NCBI GenBank assembly: GCA_024401865.1
Contig: JAKSKI010000015.1
Location: forward strand, 1 to 32,601
Length of the DNA: 32,601 bases
Source of the DNA: Bacteroidales bacterium
GTDB taxonomy: Bacteria; Bacteroidota; Bacteroidia; Bacteroidales; UBA932
Reading direction: 5' to 3'
Every line of letters starts with the position of its first letter. The stretch's first letter is position 1. The position numbers were made by a program, and so were the translations under genes. Shown piece after piece: positions 7,502 to 16,845 of the stretch. The notes beneath the pieces were generated by a model that had not been told where the DNA came from, searched no databases, and saw nothing but the letters and a program-made list of their open reading frames with translations.

Positions 7502-9805
7502 CTATTTCTTCTTGAATTTGCGGAACTTGCGGGCGGAAGGGGCCGTATCGGCTATGATTGCCTTGCAGGCCTCTTCAGTGAGGGTGGACGCGTCTGTGCC
7601 CTTGGGTATCTTGTAGTTTGACCCGGCGTGCTTGATATAGGGACCGAACCTGCCGTTGATGACGGAGATGTCGGAATCTTTGAATTCGGCTATGGGAGCC
7701 TGGACAGCCGGTTTGGCATCCGCTTCCGCTATCACCCTGACGCATTCGTCAAGAGAGATTCTGACAGGATCCGCACCCTTGGGAAGGGTAAAGTTCCTGC
7801 CTCCGAATTGGATGTACGGGCCAAAACGGCCTTTTCGGGCGACAATGTCGACACCGTCGTGATTTCCCACCACCCTTGGCAGCTGGAACAGCCTGAGCGC
7901 CTCTTCAAGTGTGATTGTCTCAATAAGCTGACCCTTGGCGAGACTTGCGCAGACCTTGTCGTCCCCTTCGCCCTTCTGTACATAAGGGCCGAATTGGCCG
8001 AATCTGGCCACCACCGGTTTGCCGTCAGCGGGGTCGATACCGAGGTCTCTGGACACGCGGCTGTACTGACCGTCCTTCATCGTCTCGTCGACTCTCCTGT
8101 GGAACGGGGAGTAGAACCTTCCTATGAGTTCGTTCCACACCAGACTGCCCTCGGCTATCTTGTCGAAATCCTTCTCCACCCTGGCGGTGAAGTCGTAGTC
8201 CATTATGTCTTCGAAGTTGGCTACGAGATAGTCCGACACTATCATTCCAAGGTCCTGCGGTATGAGTTTGCCCTTCTCCGCGCCTATCAACTCCGTCTTG
8301 GTCTCAGTGCGGACGGTTCCTCCTTCAAGCCTGAGGTTTTGCACTTCGACCTTCCTGCCCTCCTTGTCTCCCTGCACTACGTAGCCGCGCACCTTGGTAA
8401 GAGTGTCGATGATGGTGGCGTAGGTCGAAGGACGGCCTATTTCGAGCTCTTCGAGCTTCTTTACGAGAGAGGCCTGCGAATAGCGGTAGGGGGGCTGGGT
8501 GTATTTGCACTCGGCCCTGACTTCCCCGCAACCGAGCCTCTGCCCGGGCTTTACGGCAGGCAGCGACACTTCCTCGATGTCCTCTTCGTCGTCGACGCTC
8601 TCCATATAGAGTTTGAGGAATCCGTCAAACAGGATTTCCGCGGCCTGTATGGAATATGATTCGCTGCGCTTGTCGGACGCGACCCTGACTCCCGTATTTA
8701 GAACCCTGGCCTCAGCCATCTGGGAAGCGACCGTACGCTTCCAGATGAGGTTGTAGAGTTTCTGCTCCTGGGGAGTTCCCTCTATCGTACAGTTCCCGAT
8801 GAACGTGGGTCTTATGGCTTCGTGTGCCTCCTGTGCCCCCTTGGATTTGGTCTTGTACTGACGGGGATTCGAATATTCCCCGCCGTAATTGTCGCAGATG
8901 TATTTCTTGGCCGTAGCGAGCGCCAAAGAGGACAGATTGGTGGAATCCGTACGCATATAGGTTATCAAACCCCTTTCGTAAAGGGCCTGTGCTACGCGCA
9001 TCGTCGTGCTGACGGGCAGGTGAATCTTGCGGGCGGCCTCCTGCTGAAGGGTGGACGTAGTGAAGGGAGGCGCGGGGTTGCGGGTGCCTTCCCTGCTCTC
9101 GACCGTATCCACGGTATATGTGGCTCCGATGCTGTCCTCGAGGAACCTGCGGGCCTCTTCTAGCGTGGAGAATCTGGTATTCAGCGTGCCCTTGACAGTG
9201 CTTCCGTCCACGTCGAAAAGCGCTTCCACCCTGTAGGACGGCTCCGGCACAAAGGCCGCAATCTCCCTCTCCCTGTCAACAACAAGCCTGAGGGCAACCG
9301 ACTGCACACGGCCGGCCGAAAGTCCTCGCTTGACCTTACGCCACAGCACGGGCGAGAGTTCGAAACCGACGAGGCGGTCGAGCACACGCCGCGCCGTCTG
9401 GGCTTTGACGAGATCCATATCTATCTCCCTGGGATTGGCCAGGGCGGCTTCGATTGCGCTCTTGGTCACTTCGTTGTAGGACACTCTCCTGGCCTTGGTG
9501 TCATCGAGTCCGAGCACCTCTTTGAGATGCCAGGCTATGGCTTCCCCCTCGCGGTCCGGGTCGGATGCAAGCAATACGGTGTCCGACTTGGTTGCAAGTG
9601 ACTTCAATTCTGCGATTATCTTCTCCTTGCCCGCCGAAATGACGTATCTGGGAGCGAATCCGTCGGAAGTGTCTATGCTGAGATCCTTCTCAGCAAGATC
9701 CCTGACGTGTCCCTGACTGGCTCTGACCGTGTAGCCTTCGCCGAGATAACCCTGAATCTGTTTTGCCTTGTGTGGAGACTCCACGATGACAAGCTTTCCC
9801 GCCAT
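7502..9805 (-). CDS. topA: DNA topoisomerase I (type IA)
   Basis: A 767-residue enzyme that relaxes negative supercoils through a transient 5'-phosphotyrosine bond. The TOPRIM domain opens with KLVIVESPHKAKQI (Glu9) and continues to the DPDREGEA metal-binding motif (residues 82-89). The catalytic Tyr283 lies in LITYMRTDSTN. After about residue 580 there are three or more Topo_C repeats with the signature GRFGPYIQ or close variants (GQFGPYVQ, GRFGPYIK), and the protein ends in a basic tail rich in Lys. No cysteine zinc fingers are visible, unlike the E. coli enzyme. The frame is open to 9859, but ATG 9805 gives the canonical N terminus. Confidence 0.96.
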   Translation of the reverse strand: MAGKLVIVESPHKAKQIQGYLGEGYTVRASQGHVRDLAEKDLSIDTSDGFAPRYVISAGKEKIIAELKSLATKSDTVLLASDPDREGEAIAWHLKEVLGLDDTKARRVSYNEVTKSAIEAALANPREIDMDLVKAQTARRVLDRLVGFELSPVLWRKVKRGLSAGRVQSVALRLVVDREREIAAFVPEPSYRVEALFDVDGSTVKGTLNTRFSTLEEARRFLEDSIGATYTVDTVESREGTRNPAPPFTTSTLQQEAARKIHLPVSTTMRVAQALYERGLITYMRTDSTNLSSLALATAKKYICDNYGGEYSNPRQYKTKSKGAQEAHEAIRPTFIGNCTIEGTPQEQKLYNLIWKRTVASQMAEARVLNTGVRVASDKRSESYSIQAAEILFDGFLKLYMESVDDEEDIEEVSLPAVKPGQRLGCGEVRAECKYTQPPYRYSQASLVKKLEELEIGRPSTYATIIDTLTKVRGYVVQGDKEGRKVEVQNLRLEGGTVRTETKTELIGAEKGKLIPQDLGMIVSDYLVANFEDIMDYDFTARVEKDFDKIAEGSLVWNELIGRFYSPFHRRVDETMKDGQYSRVSRDLGIDPADGKPVVARFGQFGPYVQKGEGDDKVCASLAKGQLIETITLEEALRLFQLPRVVGNHDGVDIVARKGRFGPYIQFGGRNFTLPKGADPVRISLDECVRVIAEADAKPAVQAPIAEFKDSDISVINGRFGPYIKHAGSNYKIPKGTDASTLTEEACKAIIADTAPSARKFRKFKKK

Positions 9806-9870
9806 ACACTTAATTTTAAATCCGAGTGCAAAGAAAATCACAAACTCGGAGATTTTCAAAATTTAATGAG

Positions 9871-9878
9871 TATTTTTG
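9871..9878 (+). promoter_or_regulatory. Candidate -7 element of the PBP1A operon promoter
   Basis: The plus strand reads TATTTTTG, an exact TAnnTTTG match 18 bases before the ATG at 9897. Initiation near 9885 would give a leader of about 12 bases. This argues against the TTG at 9876 as the start codon, because it lies inside the element. No good -33 TTG is seen. On the opposite strand the topA promoter is less clear; the nearest candidate is TTTCTTTG at 9829-9836, with one mismatch. Confidence 0.5.
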
Positions 9879-9896
9879 TCGGCAGTTAAACGGGCC

Positions 9897-12281
9897 ATGA
9901 TTACATCATGGCAAAATTGGCACGAAATGACTGACGAGACCCGACGCAAGATAACCAAATGGTTCTGGATAATACTTACGGCACCCTTCGCCATTATCCT
10001 GTTGATGCTTCTGCTGGTCTGGATGTTTGCAAGAATCCCCTCCTTTGAGGAGTTGGAACATCCTGACAACAAGCTTGCCACCCAGCTGATAGCGGACGAC
10101 GGCAACACGGTTCTGTCCACCTTCCACATAGAGAACCGCACCTATGTCGCGTACGAGGATCTTTCGCCGCACCTGGTGAACGCCGCCGTCGCCACCGAGG
10201 ACGCCAGGTTCTACAAACATTCGGGTATAGATACCAAGGGACTTGCCCGCGTGGCCGTGAAAACCCTGTTGATGCACGATTCCAGCCAGGGAGGAGGTTC
10301 CACCATCACACAGCAGCTTGCCAAGACCCTGTACCCCCGGAGGGAGGTCGAGAGCCGCATCCCTGGCTGGTCTTCGGTCGTGATGGTATGGACCAAGCTC
10401 AAGGAATGGATCACGGCCGTCAAGCTCGAGAGGAACTACACCAAGGATGAGATAATGGACATGTACCTCAACTCCATCTTCTTCGGCAGCGGTGCATACG
10501 GCATCAGGGCGGCTTCCGAGACTTTCTTCGCGAAGGAGCCCTGCGACCTTACCGTGGAAGAGGCGGCTACTCTCATCGGAATGGTCAACAAACCCACCAG
10601 ATACAATCCCGTCCTTCATCCCGACCTGTCCCTCTCAAGGAGGAACTTTGTCATCGGGAGGATGAAGAAGGCGCATTTCCTCACCGGCAGACAGGCCGAC
10701 TCCATCTGCAACCTTCCCCTGAATGTCGAGAAATACCAGGTCCAGGACCACAATTCCGGTACGGGACCTTATTTCAGGGATATGCTCCGCAGATATATGA
10801 ATGCCGAGAAACCCCGCCGTGCCCGCTATAATATGGAGGAGGATTATTCGGCTGACTCCCTGCGCTGGGAGCAGGATGACCTGTACGGATGGCTGAACAA
10901 GAACAGGAAGGCGAACGGAGACAAATACAATCTTGACAAGGATGGCCTGAGGATATACACGACCATCAACTACAAGATGCAGAAGTATGCGGAGGAAGCT
11001 GTGGCGGAGCATTTGGGCAAGGACCTTCAGAAGGCATTCCAGCGCGAGCTTCAATGGAAGAAGAACCGTCCTTTCGCCAATGACGTGGACCAGGGTACAG
11101 TGGATCTGCTGATGTCTAACGCAAGGAAATGGAGCGACAGGTACCGCTCCCAGCGCAAGGCGGGAGTCTCCGCGTCCGACATCCTCGCCCAGTTCGACAA
11201 ACCGGTAAAGATGAGGGTGTTCTCCTGGAACAGCAAGGGCTACATCGACACCGTGATGACGCCCAACGACTCCATAAGGTATTACAAGGGTATTCTCAGG
11301 GCCGCGTTCGTGGCCGTGGAACCTTCTTCCGGACATATGAAGGCATATGTCGGAGGCCCCAACTACAGATATTTCAAGTATGACAACGTGTCCCAGGGCA
11401 AGAGACAGGTTGGATCGACCATCAAGCCGTTCCTCTATACCCTGGCCATGCAGGAGGGCCTGGAACCCTGCCACAAGGTTGTCAACGTGCCCCAGACCTT
11501 CGCCCTCCCCGACGGCACCACCTGGACTCCCCGTTCCACCGACAAGGAGGAATGGCTGGGCCGGACGGTCACCCTCAAGTGGGGTCTGACTCACAGCTCC
11601 AACAACATTTCCGCTTACCTGATGGGGCAGTTCGGGCCTGAGGCGATGGCACAGATGATGAAGAAGATGGGCATTCAGAGCCATCTGGACGAAGTGGTCT
11701 CGCTCTGCGTGGGCCCCGCCGACCTGTCTCCGTTCGAGATGGTGGCGGCATATAACACCTTCCCTTCGAAGGGCGTGTACGTGACTCCCCTTTTCGTCAC
11801 AAGGATTGAAGACAATCAGGGCAACGTGCTGTCTGAATTCACCAACACCAAGAGGGAAGCCCTCAGCGAGCGTACGGCTTACCTGATGGTCAACCTTATG
11901 GAAGGTGTGGTCAACCACGGCACCGGCGCGAGGCTGCGCTCCAAATATGGTCTGAAGGGAGAGATTGCCGGCAAGACCGGCACCACCAATGACAACTCGG
12001 ACGGCTGGTTCATCGGCTATACTCCAGGCATCACGGCCGGCATCTGGGTCGGCGGCGAAGACCGCCAGGTGCATTTCCAGTCCCTGGCCCTGGGCGGAGG
12101 TTCCAATATGGCACTGCCGATCTGGGGTATATTCATGACGAAATGCCTCTCTGCCGGAGTGCTCGGCGAAGACGACAGGTTCGTGGCTCCCGGAGGCATT
12201 AACCTCAACCTGGACTGCGAAGGCGGAGACATCTCGGAGACTGAGGCTAACATAAGTCAGGACAATAATTTCTTTGATTGA
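9897..12281 (+). CDS. mrcA: Penicillin-binding protein 1A, bifunctional transglycosylase/transpeptidase
   Basis: A 794-residue class A PBP that polymerises and cross-links peptidoglycan in the periplasm. An N-terminal membrane anchor (about residues 20-45) leads into the GT51 domain, with catalytic Glu near residue 101 in ATEDARFYKHSGID and the downstream GGSTITQQLAKTLYP motif. The transpeptidase domain has S507-x-x-K510 (GSTIKPF), S568-N-N570 and K693-T-G (GKTGTTND). ATG 9897 was chosen because the promoter element covers the upstream TTG; ATG 9927 (MTDETRRK) is a reasonable alternative. It heads an operon with ddl 2 bp downstream, joining a wall synthase to the enzyme that makes its cross-linking dipeptide. 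Confidence 0.95.
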   Translation: MITSWQNWHEMTDETRRKITKWFWIILTAPFAIILLMLLLVWMFARIPSFEELEHPDNKLATQLIADDGNTVLSTFHIENRTYVAYEDLSPHLVNAAVATEDARFYKHSGIDTKGLARVAVKTLLMHDSSQGGGSTITQQLAKTLYPRREVESRIPGWSSVVMVWTKLKEWITAVKLERNYTKDEIMDMYLNSIFFGSGAYGIRAASETFFAKEPCDLTVEEAATLIGMVNKPTRYNPVLHPDLSLSRRNFVIGRMKKAHFLTGRQADSICNLPLNVEKYQVQDHNSGTGPYFRDMLRRYMNAEKPRRARYNMEEDYSADSLRWEQDDLYGWLNKNRKANGDKYNLDKDGLRIYTTINYKMQKYAEEAVAEHLGKDLQKAFQRELQWKKNRPFANDVDQGTVDLLMSNARKWSDRYRSQRKAGVSASDILAQFDKPVKMRVFSWNSKGYIDTVMTPNDSIRYYKGILRAAFVAVEPSSGHMKAYVGGPNYRYFKYDNVSQGKRQVGSTIKPFLYTLAMQEGLEPCHKVVNVPQTFALPDGTTWTPRSTDKEEWLGRTVTLKWGLTHSSNNISAYLMGQFGPEAMAQMMKKMGIQSHLDEVVSLCVGPADLSPFEMVAAYNTFPSKGVYVTPLFVTRIEDNQGNVLSEFTNTKREALSERTAYLMVNLMEGVVNHGTGARLRSKYGLKGEIAGKTGTTNDNSDGWFIGYTPGITAGIWVGGEDRQVHFQSLALGGGSNMALPIWGIFMTKCLSAGVLGEDDRFVAPGGINLNLDCEGGDISETEANISQDNNFFD

Positions 12282-12283
12282 TT

Positions 12284-13303
12284 ATGGGCAAGTACAATTC
12301 CATTGCCGTGATTTACGGCAGCGACTCTTCCGAGTGGGAAGTGTCCTGCAGGAGCGGCGAGTTCGTGGCATCCCGCATCGATGCCGACAAATATGACGTT
12401 TACCAGATATTCGCCAGATTCGGCAAATGGCAACTTGTCGCATACCGCAAGAAGAATGCGATGAGGGTGACCTTCCCGGAGGGCGCGCGTCCCGAAGTGG
12501 ACAAGACGGATTTCTCCGTCAACGTGCTGGGTGAGAAGGTCAAGTTTGACTATGCCTATATAGTTCAGCACGGGGCTCCGGGAGAGAGCGGGGAACTCCA
12601 GGGTTATCTCGAAATCCTCAGGGTGCCTTTCAGCACCTGCAATTCCTCCGTGTCCACCATCGCGTTCGACAAATATGCCTGCAAGAGCTATATCCGTGAC
12701 CTCGGCATCGTCAAGTGCGCTCCCGACGCCCTCGTGCGCAAGGGGTCCTCTGACATCGCCTCTGTGTGCGACAGGGTGGAGGGCGAGTTCAGGTTCCCGG
12801 TGTTCGTCAAGCCCACCATTGGCGGCTCGAGTTTCGGTGTGACCATGGTCAAGAATCCGGAAGACCTCCAGGGTGCGGTAGAGTTCGCTTTCTCCGAAGG
12901 ACCTGCGGTCATAATTGAGCAGGGCATCCACGGCCGCGAGCTCACGTGCGCCGCATATTTCGATGGCAAGGAAGTGAAGACCCTGCCACTGATAGAAATC
13001 GTGACGGAGAACGAGTATTTCGACTATGACGCCAAGTACAACGGCCACAGTCAGGAATTGTGTCCGGCAAAACTCAGTGCAGAAGAGGAGGCCCTTGTCA
13101 GTTCGACCACGAAGCGCATCTACAGCTTCATGGGTTGTGCCGGCATAGTCAGGATGGACTACATACTCTCTCCCGAAGGACTCTATTTCCTCGAGGCCAA
13201 CACCATACCCGGTATGACCAGCGCCTCCCTGGTGCCCAAAATGGTCCGCACCGCCGGGATGGACATCACCGATTTCCTGTCCGTTATCATAGAGAATTCC
13301 TGA
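12284..13303 (+). CDS. ddl: D-alanine--D-alanine ligase
   Basis: A 339-residue ATP-grasp ligase that forms the D-Ala-D-Ala dipeptide added to UDP-MurNAc-tripeptide in the cytoplasm. The N-terminal domain has IAVIYGSDSSEWEVS and the HGAPGESGELQGYLE pattern (about residues 92-106, substrate loop). The ATP-grasp core has FPVFVKPTIGGSSFGV (about residues 171-186) and ends with LEANTIPGMTSASLVPKM, where the Glu and Asn bind Mg2+. The ATG at 12284 is 2 bp after the mrcA stop; the TTG at 12278 overlaps that stop and is less likely. prmC follows with no gap. Confidence 0.95.
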   Translation: MGKYNSIAVIYGSDSSEWEVSCRSGEFVASRIDADKYDVYQIFARFGKWQLVAYRKKNAMRVTFPEGARPEVDKTDFSVNVLGEKVKFDYAYIVQHGAPGESGELQGYLEILRVPFSTCNSSVSTIAFDKYACKSYIRDLGIVKCAPDALVRKGSSDIASVCDRVEGEFRFPVFVKPTIGGSSFGVTMVKNPEDLQGAVEFAFSEGPAVIIEQGIHGRELTCAAYFDGKEVKTLPLIEIVTENEYFDYDAKYNGHSQELCPAKLSAEEEALVSSTTKRIYSFMGCAGIVRMDYILSPEGLYFLEANTIPGMTSASLVPKMVRTAGMDITDFLSVIIENS

Positions 13304-14173
13304 ATGCGGCTCGCAGAGTTCATCCGCGAGAGCACTGCCGCGCTGGAGCCGCTGTATCCCGGCAGGGAAGCCGGCGATATCGTGTTGCTCCTGTGCGAAA
13401 GGCGCTTCGGCGTGAAGCGGCATACCCATATCCTTCACCCCGATTTCGAGGTGGATGAGAGCAGGGTGGAGGGAGATATGGCCAGGCTCCTGGCGTGGGA
13501 GCCAATCCAGTATGTGACCGGGAAGGCCGATTTCTTCGGTATGGAGTTCAATGTCAATCCTTCGGTGCTGATTCCAAGACCTGAAACCGAAGGCCTGGTG
13601 GAGATGGCTCTGCCCTTCCTGAAGGGACTGGAACACCCTTCCGTCCTGGATCTGTGCACGGGGTCCGGATGCATAGCCTGGGCCGTCAGCAAGTCTGTGC
13701 CGGAGTCCGAAGTGACGGGCGTGGACATCTCGGAAGAAGCCCTCAGCACCGCCGCGGGCCAGATGGAAGGTCCCGGTCCGTCTTTTGTCAGGGCCGACAT
13801 TCTGGGCGCCCCCTTGACTGACTGCCGATTTGACCTCATTCTCAGCAACCCTCCCTATGTCTGCAACGGCGAGAAGTCCTCGATGAGGCGCAACGTACTG
13901 GATTACGAACCGGAACTGGCTTTGTTTGTCCCTGATGACGACCCCCTTGTATTCTACAGGGCGGTGGCACGCTGGAGTTCCGTACTGCTCAAATCCGAAG
14001 GTATGGGTATAGTGGAGATCAACTCCGGCCTCGGAGACGCGACGGCAAGTGTTTTCGAGGCCGCCGGGTTTGTCGGAGTGAGCGTGGAGAAAGACTGTTT
14101 TGGCAGGAACCGTTTCGTCAGGTTCTTCCAAAACCGCACTGTACAGACTCCCGAAGGACAGGCAGCGGTTTAA
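13304..14173 (+). CDS. prmC: Peptide chain release factor N5-glutamine methyltransferase PrmC
   Basis: A 289-residue class I SAM-dependent methyltransferase that methylates the Gln of the GGQ motif in release factors RF1 and RF2. An N-terminal helical domain (residues 1-85) contains PIQYVTGKADFFG. The SAM-binding loop DLCTGSG is at 116-122, and the catalytic NPPY is at 182-185, followed by YEPELALF, typical of PrmC. The ATG abuts the ddl TGA directly, so translation is probably coupled. The link with wall genes looks like operon economy rather than pathway logic. Confidence 0.94.
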   Translation: MRLAEFIRESTAALEPLYPGREAGDIVLLLCERRFGVKRHTHILHPDFEVDESRVEGDMARLLAWEPIQYVTGKADFFGMEFNVNPSVLIPRPETEGLVEMALPFLKGLEHPSVLDLCTGSGCIAWAVSKSVPESEVTGVDISEEALSTAAGQMEGPGPSFVRADILGAPLTDCRFDLILSNPPYVCNGEKSSMRRNVLDYEPELALFVPDDDPLVFYRAVARWSSVLLKSEGMGIVEINSGLGDATASVFEAAGFVGVSVEKDCFGRNRFVRFFQNRTVQTPEGQAAV

Positions 14174-14207
14174 ACGTTTATTTGTGGAGACAAACGGATA
14201 ATTATAT

Positions 14208-14228
14208 GTCACTTTGCAAAAAAGTGAC
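14208..14228 (+). other. Perfect 8-bp inverted repeat (stem-loop) at the lipoprotein gene start
   Basis: GTCACTTT (14208-14215) and AAAGTGAC (14221-14228) are exact complements around the 5-base loop GCAAA. The stem ends one base before the ATG at 14230, so in mRNA it would occupy the ribosome-binding region. No T-run follows on either strand, which makes an intrinsic terminator unlikely. If translation instead begins at ATG 14206, the stem lies just inside the coding sequence. Confidence 0.6.
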
Positions 14229-14229
14229 T

Positions 14230-15372
14230 ATGGACAAGTTTGTACTCATTCCCCTTGTGGCGGCATTGTCCGCCTGTACCTCTTCCATCTCTATCCCGGA
14301 ATCCCCTTCTCCCGCCGGAGTGGACATAAGTCTGGAATCTGTCGCACGGATGATCTCCGAACTTCCTATCGGGGAGGAACAGCTCAGAGAAGTGTATGAT
14401 GCGGCCCGTTCGTCTGCAGGCAACGGCTATGACGAGGAATATATGATCAGGGATATCTTCGAGGCCCCGGGGTGCGGGGTCGGTTCAGACCTCAAGTCAA
14501 GGGCTGAAGCCGGCAAGTCCTACAGCCGGCCTCTCCGCGACCTCATCACGGGTTATCTGCAATCCCGTTACGGAACCAAATCCGGGACAGCCGACGTGAG
14601 CGCCTATGTCAAGGCCCTTACCGAATCCGGATTCCAGCTGTACATCCCGTACTCGGACAATTGGGACGGCAGGACTTTTCCCATCATTACCTTCGACCCG
14701 GGCTATGGAGCCGAGTCCAATTATGGTTACGAAATCAGCCTGACAGAAGACGGACTGCACGTTGTGGATTCCGTATATGTAGACGAGAAAGTGGCTGAGA
14801 GCCGCCCCGTATGGGTGGTCAACAACAACGATGACAGTGCCTTCACGCCCCTGGAGCTCTATCTCAAATCCAAGGGCACGGTGTCCGCGTCCAACGGTAA
14901 AGGCAGGATGTTGTACCTCAAATCTTTCAGGATGCTGCGCAATTACGACAGCTGGTTCGGAGGGGCCAGCGAGTTCTGGGTCAAATGCGGGGCGGTCAAC
15001 GGGTTCTCGGCCAGCACTGAAGCGGAGCTCAAGCTGTATTCGCCCACCGTGACCGATTTTATGATAGTCATCAAGAGGAAGGACAAGGGCTGTCTGATTC
15101 CGCTCAATGCCATTATGATGACGGATTTCACCTCCCAGATGGACAAAATGGCATTCCTTGTCACCGAAGATGACGGAGGCACCACTACAAGTTGGAAATG
15201 CTCCGCTACCGTCAAGGTGGAGTCCAAGAGTTATGGATTTGACCTGGACATCCCCTACCACGACAAGGACGACATTGTGTGGAGAGGATCATTGAGCGCA
15301 GAGTTCTTCCAGAGGGAGGATGAAGTCAAGGGCAGGTTCGGAGACGTGGAGATAGGGTTCGCTCTCGAGTGA
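14230..15372 (+). CDS. Predicted lipoprotein of unknown function
   Basis: A 380-residue protein with a short lipoprotein signal peptide: MDKF, a hydrophobic stretch, then the lipobox L-S-A-C with Cys16 as the predicted lipidation site. I do not recognise the mature domain. It has a helical N-terminal part (about residues 35-115), then a mainly beta-strand region with aromatic and Asp/Gly-rich turns (YSDNWDGRTFP near 140; DDSAFTPLELYLKSKG near 200) that resembles an exported binding or enzyme fold. The frame also has ATG 14206, giving a longer n-region with two Lys; I chose 14230 because it yields a compact lipoprotein signal. The gene lies 56 bp after prmC, with an imperfect -7 box (TTTATTTG, 14177-14184) between them. 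Confidence 0.75.
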   Translation: MDKFVLIPLVAALSACTSSISIPESPSPAGVDISLESVARMISELPIGEEQLREVYDAARSSAGNGYDEEYMIRDIFEAPGCGVGSDLKSRAEAGKSYSRPLRDLITGYLQSRYGTKSGTADVSAYVKALTESGFQLYIPYSDNWDGRTFPIITFDPGYGAESNYGYEISLTEDGLHVVDSVYVDEKVAESRPVWVVNNNDDSAFTPLELYLKSKGTVSASNGKGRMLYLKSFRMLRNYDSWFGGASEFWVKCGAVNGFSASTEAELKLYSPTVTDFMIVIKRKDKGCLIPLNAIMMTDFTSQMDKMAFLVTEDDGGTTTSWKCSATVKVESKSYGFDLDIPYHDKDDIVWRGSLSAEFFQREDEVKGRFGDVEIGFALE

Positions 15373-15414
15373 AACAATTATTTTGTAAATTAGCGGAATC
15401 AAAACGCAAATCTT

Positions 15415-16845
15415 ATGTTTTCGAAAGAGACCTATTCAGCCCGTCGCGCCGCCCTGCTCGAGAAGATGAAGGGACAGACCGGAATAATCCTTTTCATAGG
15501 CAACACCGACTCTCCTGCACAATACCGGGACAATTGCTACAAGTGGAGACAGGACAGCAACTGGCTGTACTTCTTCGGCATCGACGAGCCGGGATACTCC
15601 GCAGTGCTGGACCTGGATTCGGGAGAGCAGACCATCTATGCCGACGATCCGGACCTGGATGACATCATATGGTCAGGACCCGTAATGTCCGTGGCTTCCC
15701 AAGCGGCCGAAGTCGGCGTGAACAACACCCTGCCCTCATCCAAACTGTCCTGGACAGTCTCTCAAGCCTTGATCAAAGGCAGGAGGATACATTTCCTGCC
15801 TGTATCCAGATACTATAATGCCTTGCGTCTGTCATCCCTGACCGGACTCGAGCCCGGAGAACTGTTCGCCCGTGACAAGAACGGATGTCCGGCGGCTTCC
15901 GAGGCTCTGGTTAAAGCCGTAATCGCTCTCAGGCTCGTCAAGACGGGAGAGGAGATCGCTCTTCTGGATGATGCGGCAATACTCGGACAAAAGATGCATT
16001 CCATCGCCCGCAAAGGCATCAGGCCCGGCCGGATAGAGCAGGAGATTGTCGGCGAGATGGAAGCGGTGGCTCTCTCTTACGGGTGGGGTGTGAGTTTCCC
16101 CACCATTCTGACCCAGCACGGCGAGGTGTTCCACTGCCACTCACACAATATGCCTGTCGTTCCCGGCAATCTGATGGTCGTCGATGCCGGTGTGGAGAGC
16201 AACGCCCACTACGCCTCCGATTTCACGAGGACCTACCCTACTTCCGGGAAGTTCGACTCCCGTCAGAAGGATATCTACCGGACGGTGTTTGAATGCAACG
16301 AGCTGGCCTTCTCGCTGGCAAAACCCGGAGTTACCTACGCCGACGTGCATAAGGCGGTGGCCGTGAAGATGCTGTCCGATCTCCGGGACCTCGACCTTGT
16401 CAGGGGCGACGTGGACTCTATGGCCGAATGCGGCATTGCAGGCCTGTTCATGCCTCACGGACTGGGCCACAATATGGGACTGGATGTCCACGATATGGAG
16501 GACCTTGGAGAGAATCTTGTCGGCTATGACTGCGACCAGACCCGTTCCGGCCAGCTTGGTCTCGGAAGCCTGAGGATGGCCCGCAGACTCGTGCCCGGGA
16601 ATGTCGTCACTGATGAACCCGGCATATATTTCATCCCCGATCTTGTCAGACAATGGAAAGCCGAGGGCCTTGACAAGGGATTTATCAACTACAGCAAGCT
16701 CGAGACCTATTTCGATTTCGGAGGCATAAGGGTGGAGGATGACCTGCTGATAACAGATGAAGGAGTGCGCCGCCTCGGTGGGCCAAGGCTGCCGGCTTCT
16801 CCCGAAGAAGTGGAGGAGGCGATGGCTTCAGACCTTGAGTGCTGA
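15415..16845 (+). CDS. Aminopeptidase P family metallopeptidase (M24B, Xaa-Pro aminopeptidase type)
   Basis: A 476-residue cytoplasmic peptidase expected to remove N-terminal residues preceding proline. An N-terminal AMP_N domain (about residues 1-140) includes RDNCYKWRQDSNWLYFFG. The pita-bread catalytic domain has all five metal ligands: Asp257 and Asp269 (VVDAG, SDFTRTYP), His352 (HGLGHNMG), Glu401 (TDEPGIYF) and Glu441 (GGIRVEDD). The length suits full-size PepP-type enzymes. The ATG at 15415 gives the expected N terminus. Only 42 bp separate it from the lipoprotein gene; a one-mismatch -7 box (TTATTTTG, 15378-15385) lies there. Confidence 0.93.
   Translation: MFSKETYSARRAALLEKMKGQTGIILFIGNTDSPAQYRDNCYKWRQDSNWLYFFGIDEPGYSAVLDLDSGEQTIYADDPDLDDIIWSGPVMSVASQAAEVGVNNTLPSSKLSWTVSQALIKGRRIHFLPVSRYYNALRLSSLTGLEPGELFARDKNGCPAASEALVKAVIALRLVKTGEEIALLDDAAILGQKMHSIARKGIRPGRIEQEIVGEMEAVALSYGWGVSFPTILTQHGEVFHCHSHNMPVVPGNLMVVDAGVESNAHYASDFTRTYPTSGKFDSRQKDIYRTVFECNELAFSLAKPGVTYADVHKAVAVKMLSDLRDLDLVRGDVDSMAECGIAGLFMPHGLGHNMGLDVHDMEDLGENLVGYDCDQTRSGQLGLGSLRMARRLVPGNVVTDEPGIYFIPDLVRQWKAEGLDKGFINYSKLETYFDFGGIRVEDDLLITDEGVRRLGGPRLPASPEEVEEAMASDLEC

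Noticed and set aside
10635..12074. A 479-codon minus-strand frame inside the PBP1A gene
   Set aside because: It lies wholly opposite the transpeptidase domain, has no family motif and no plausible start context.
12257..14212. A 651-codon open frame on the minus strand opposite ddl and prmC
   Set aside because: The plus strand carries complete Ddl and PrmC motifs. The antisense translation has no recognisable domain; such long shadows are expected opposite GC-biased codons.
14208..14228. Intrinsic terminator for the mrcA-ddl-prmC operon
   Set aside because: The stem is perfect but AT-rich and not followed by a T-run on the plus strand; it directly precedes a start codon instead.
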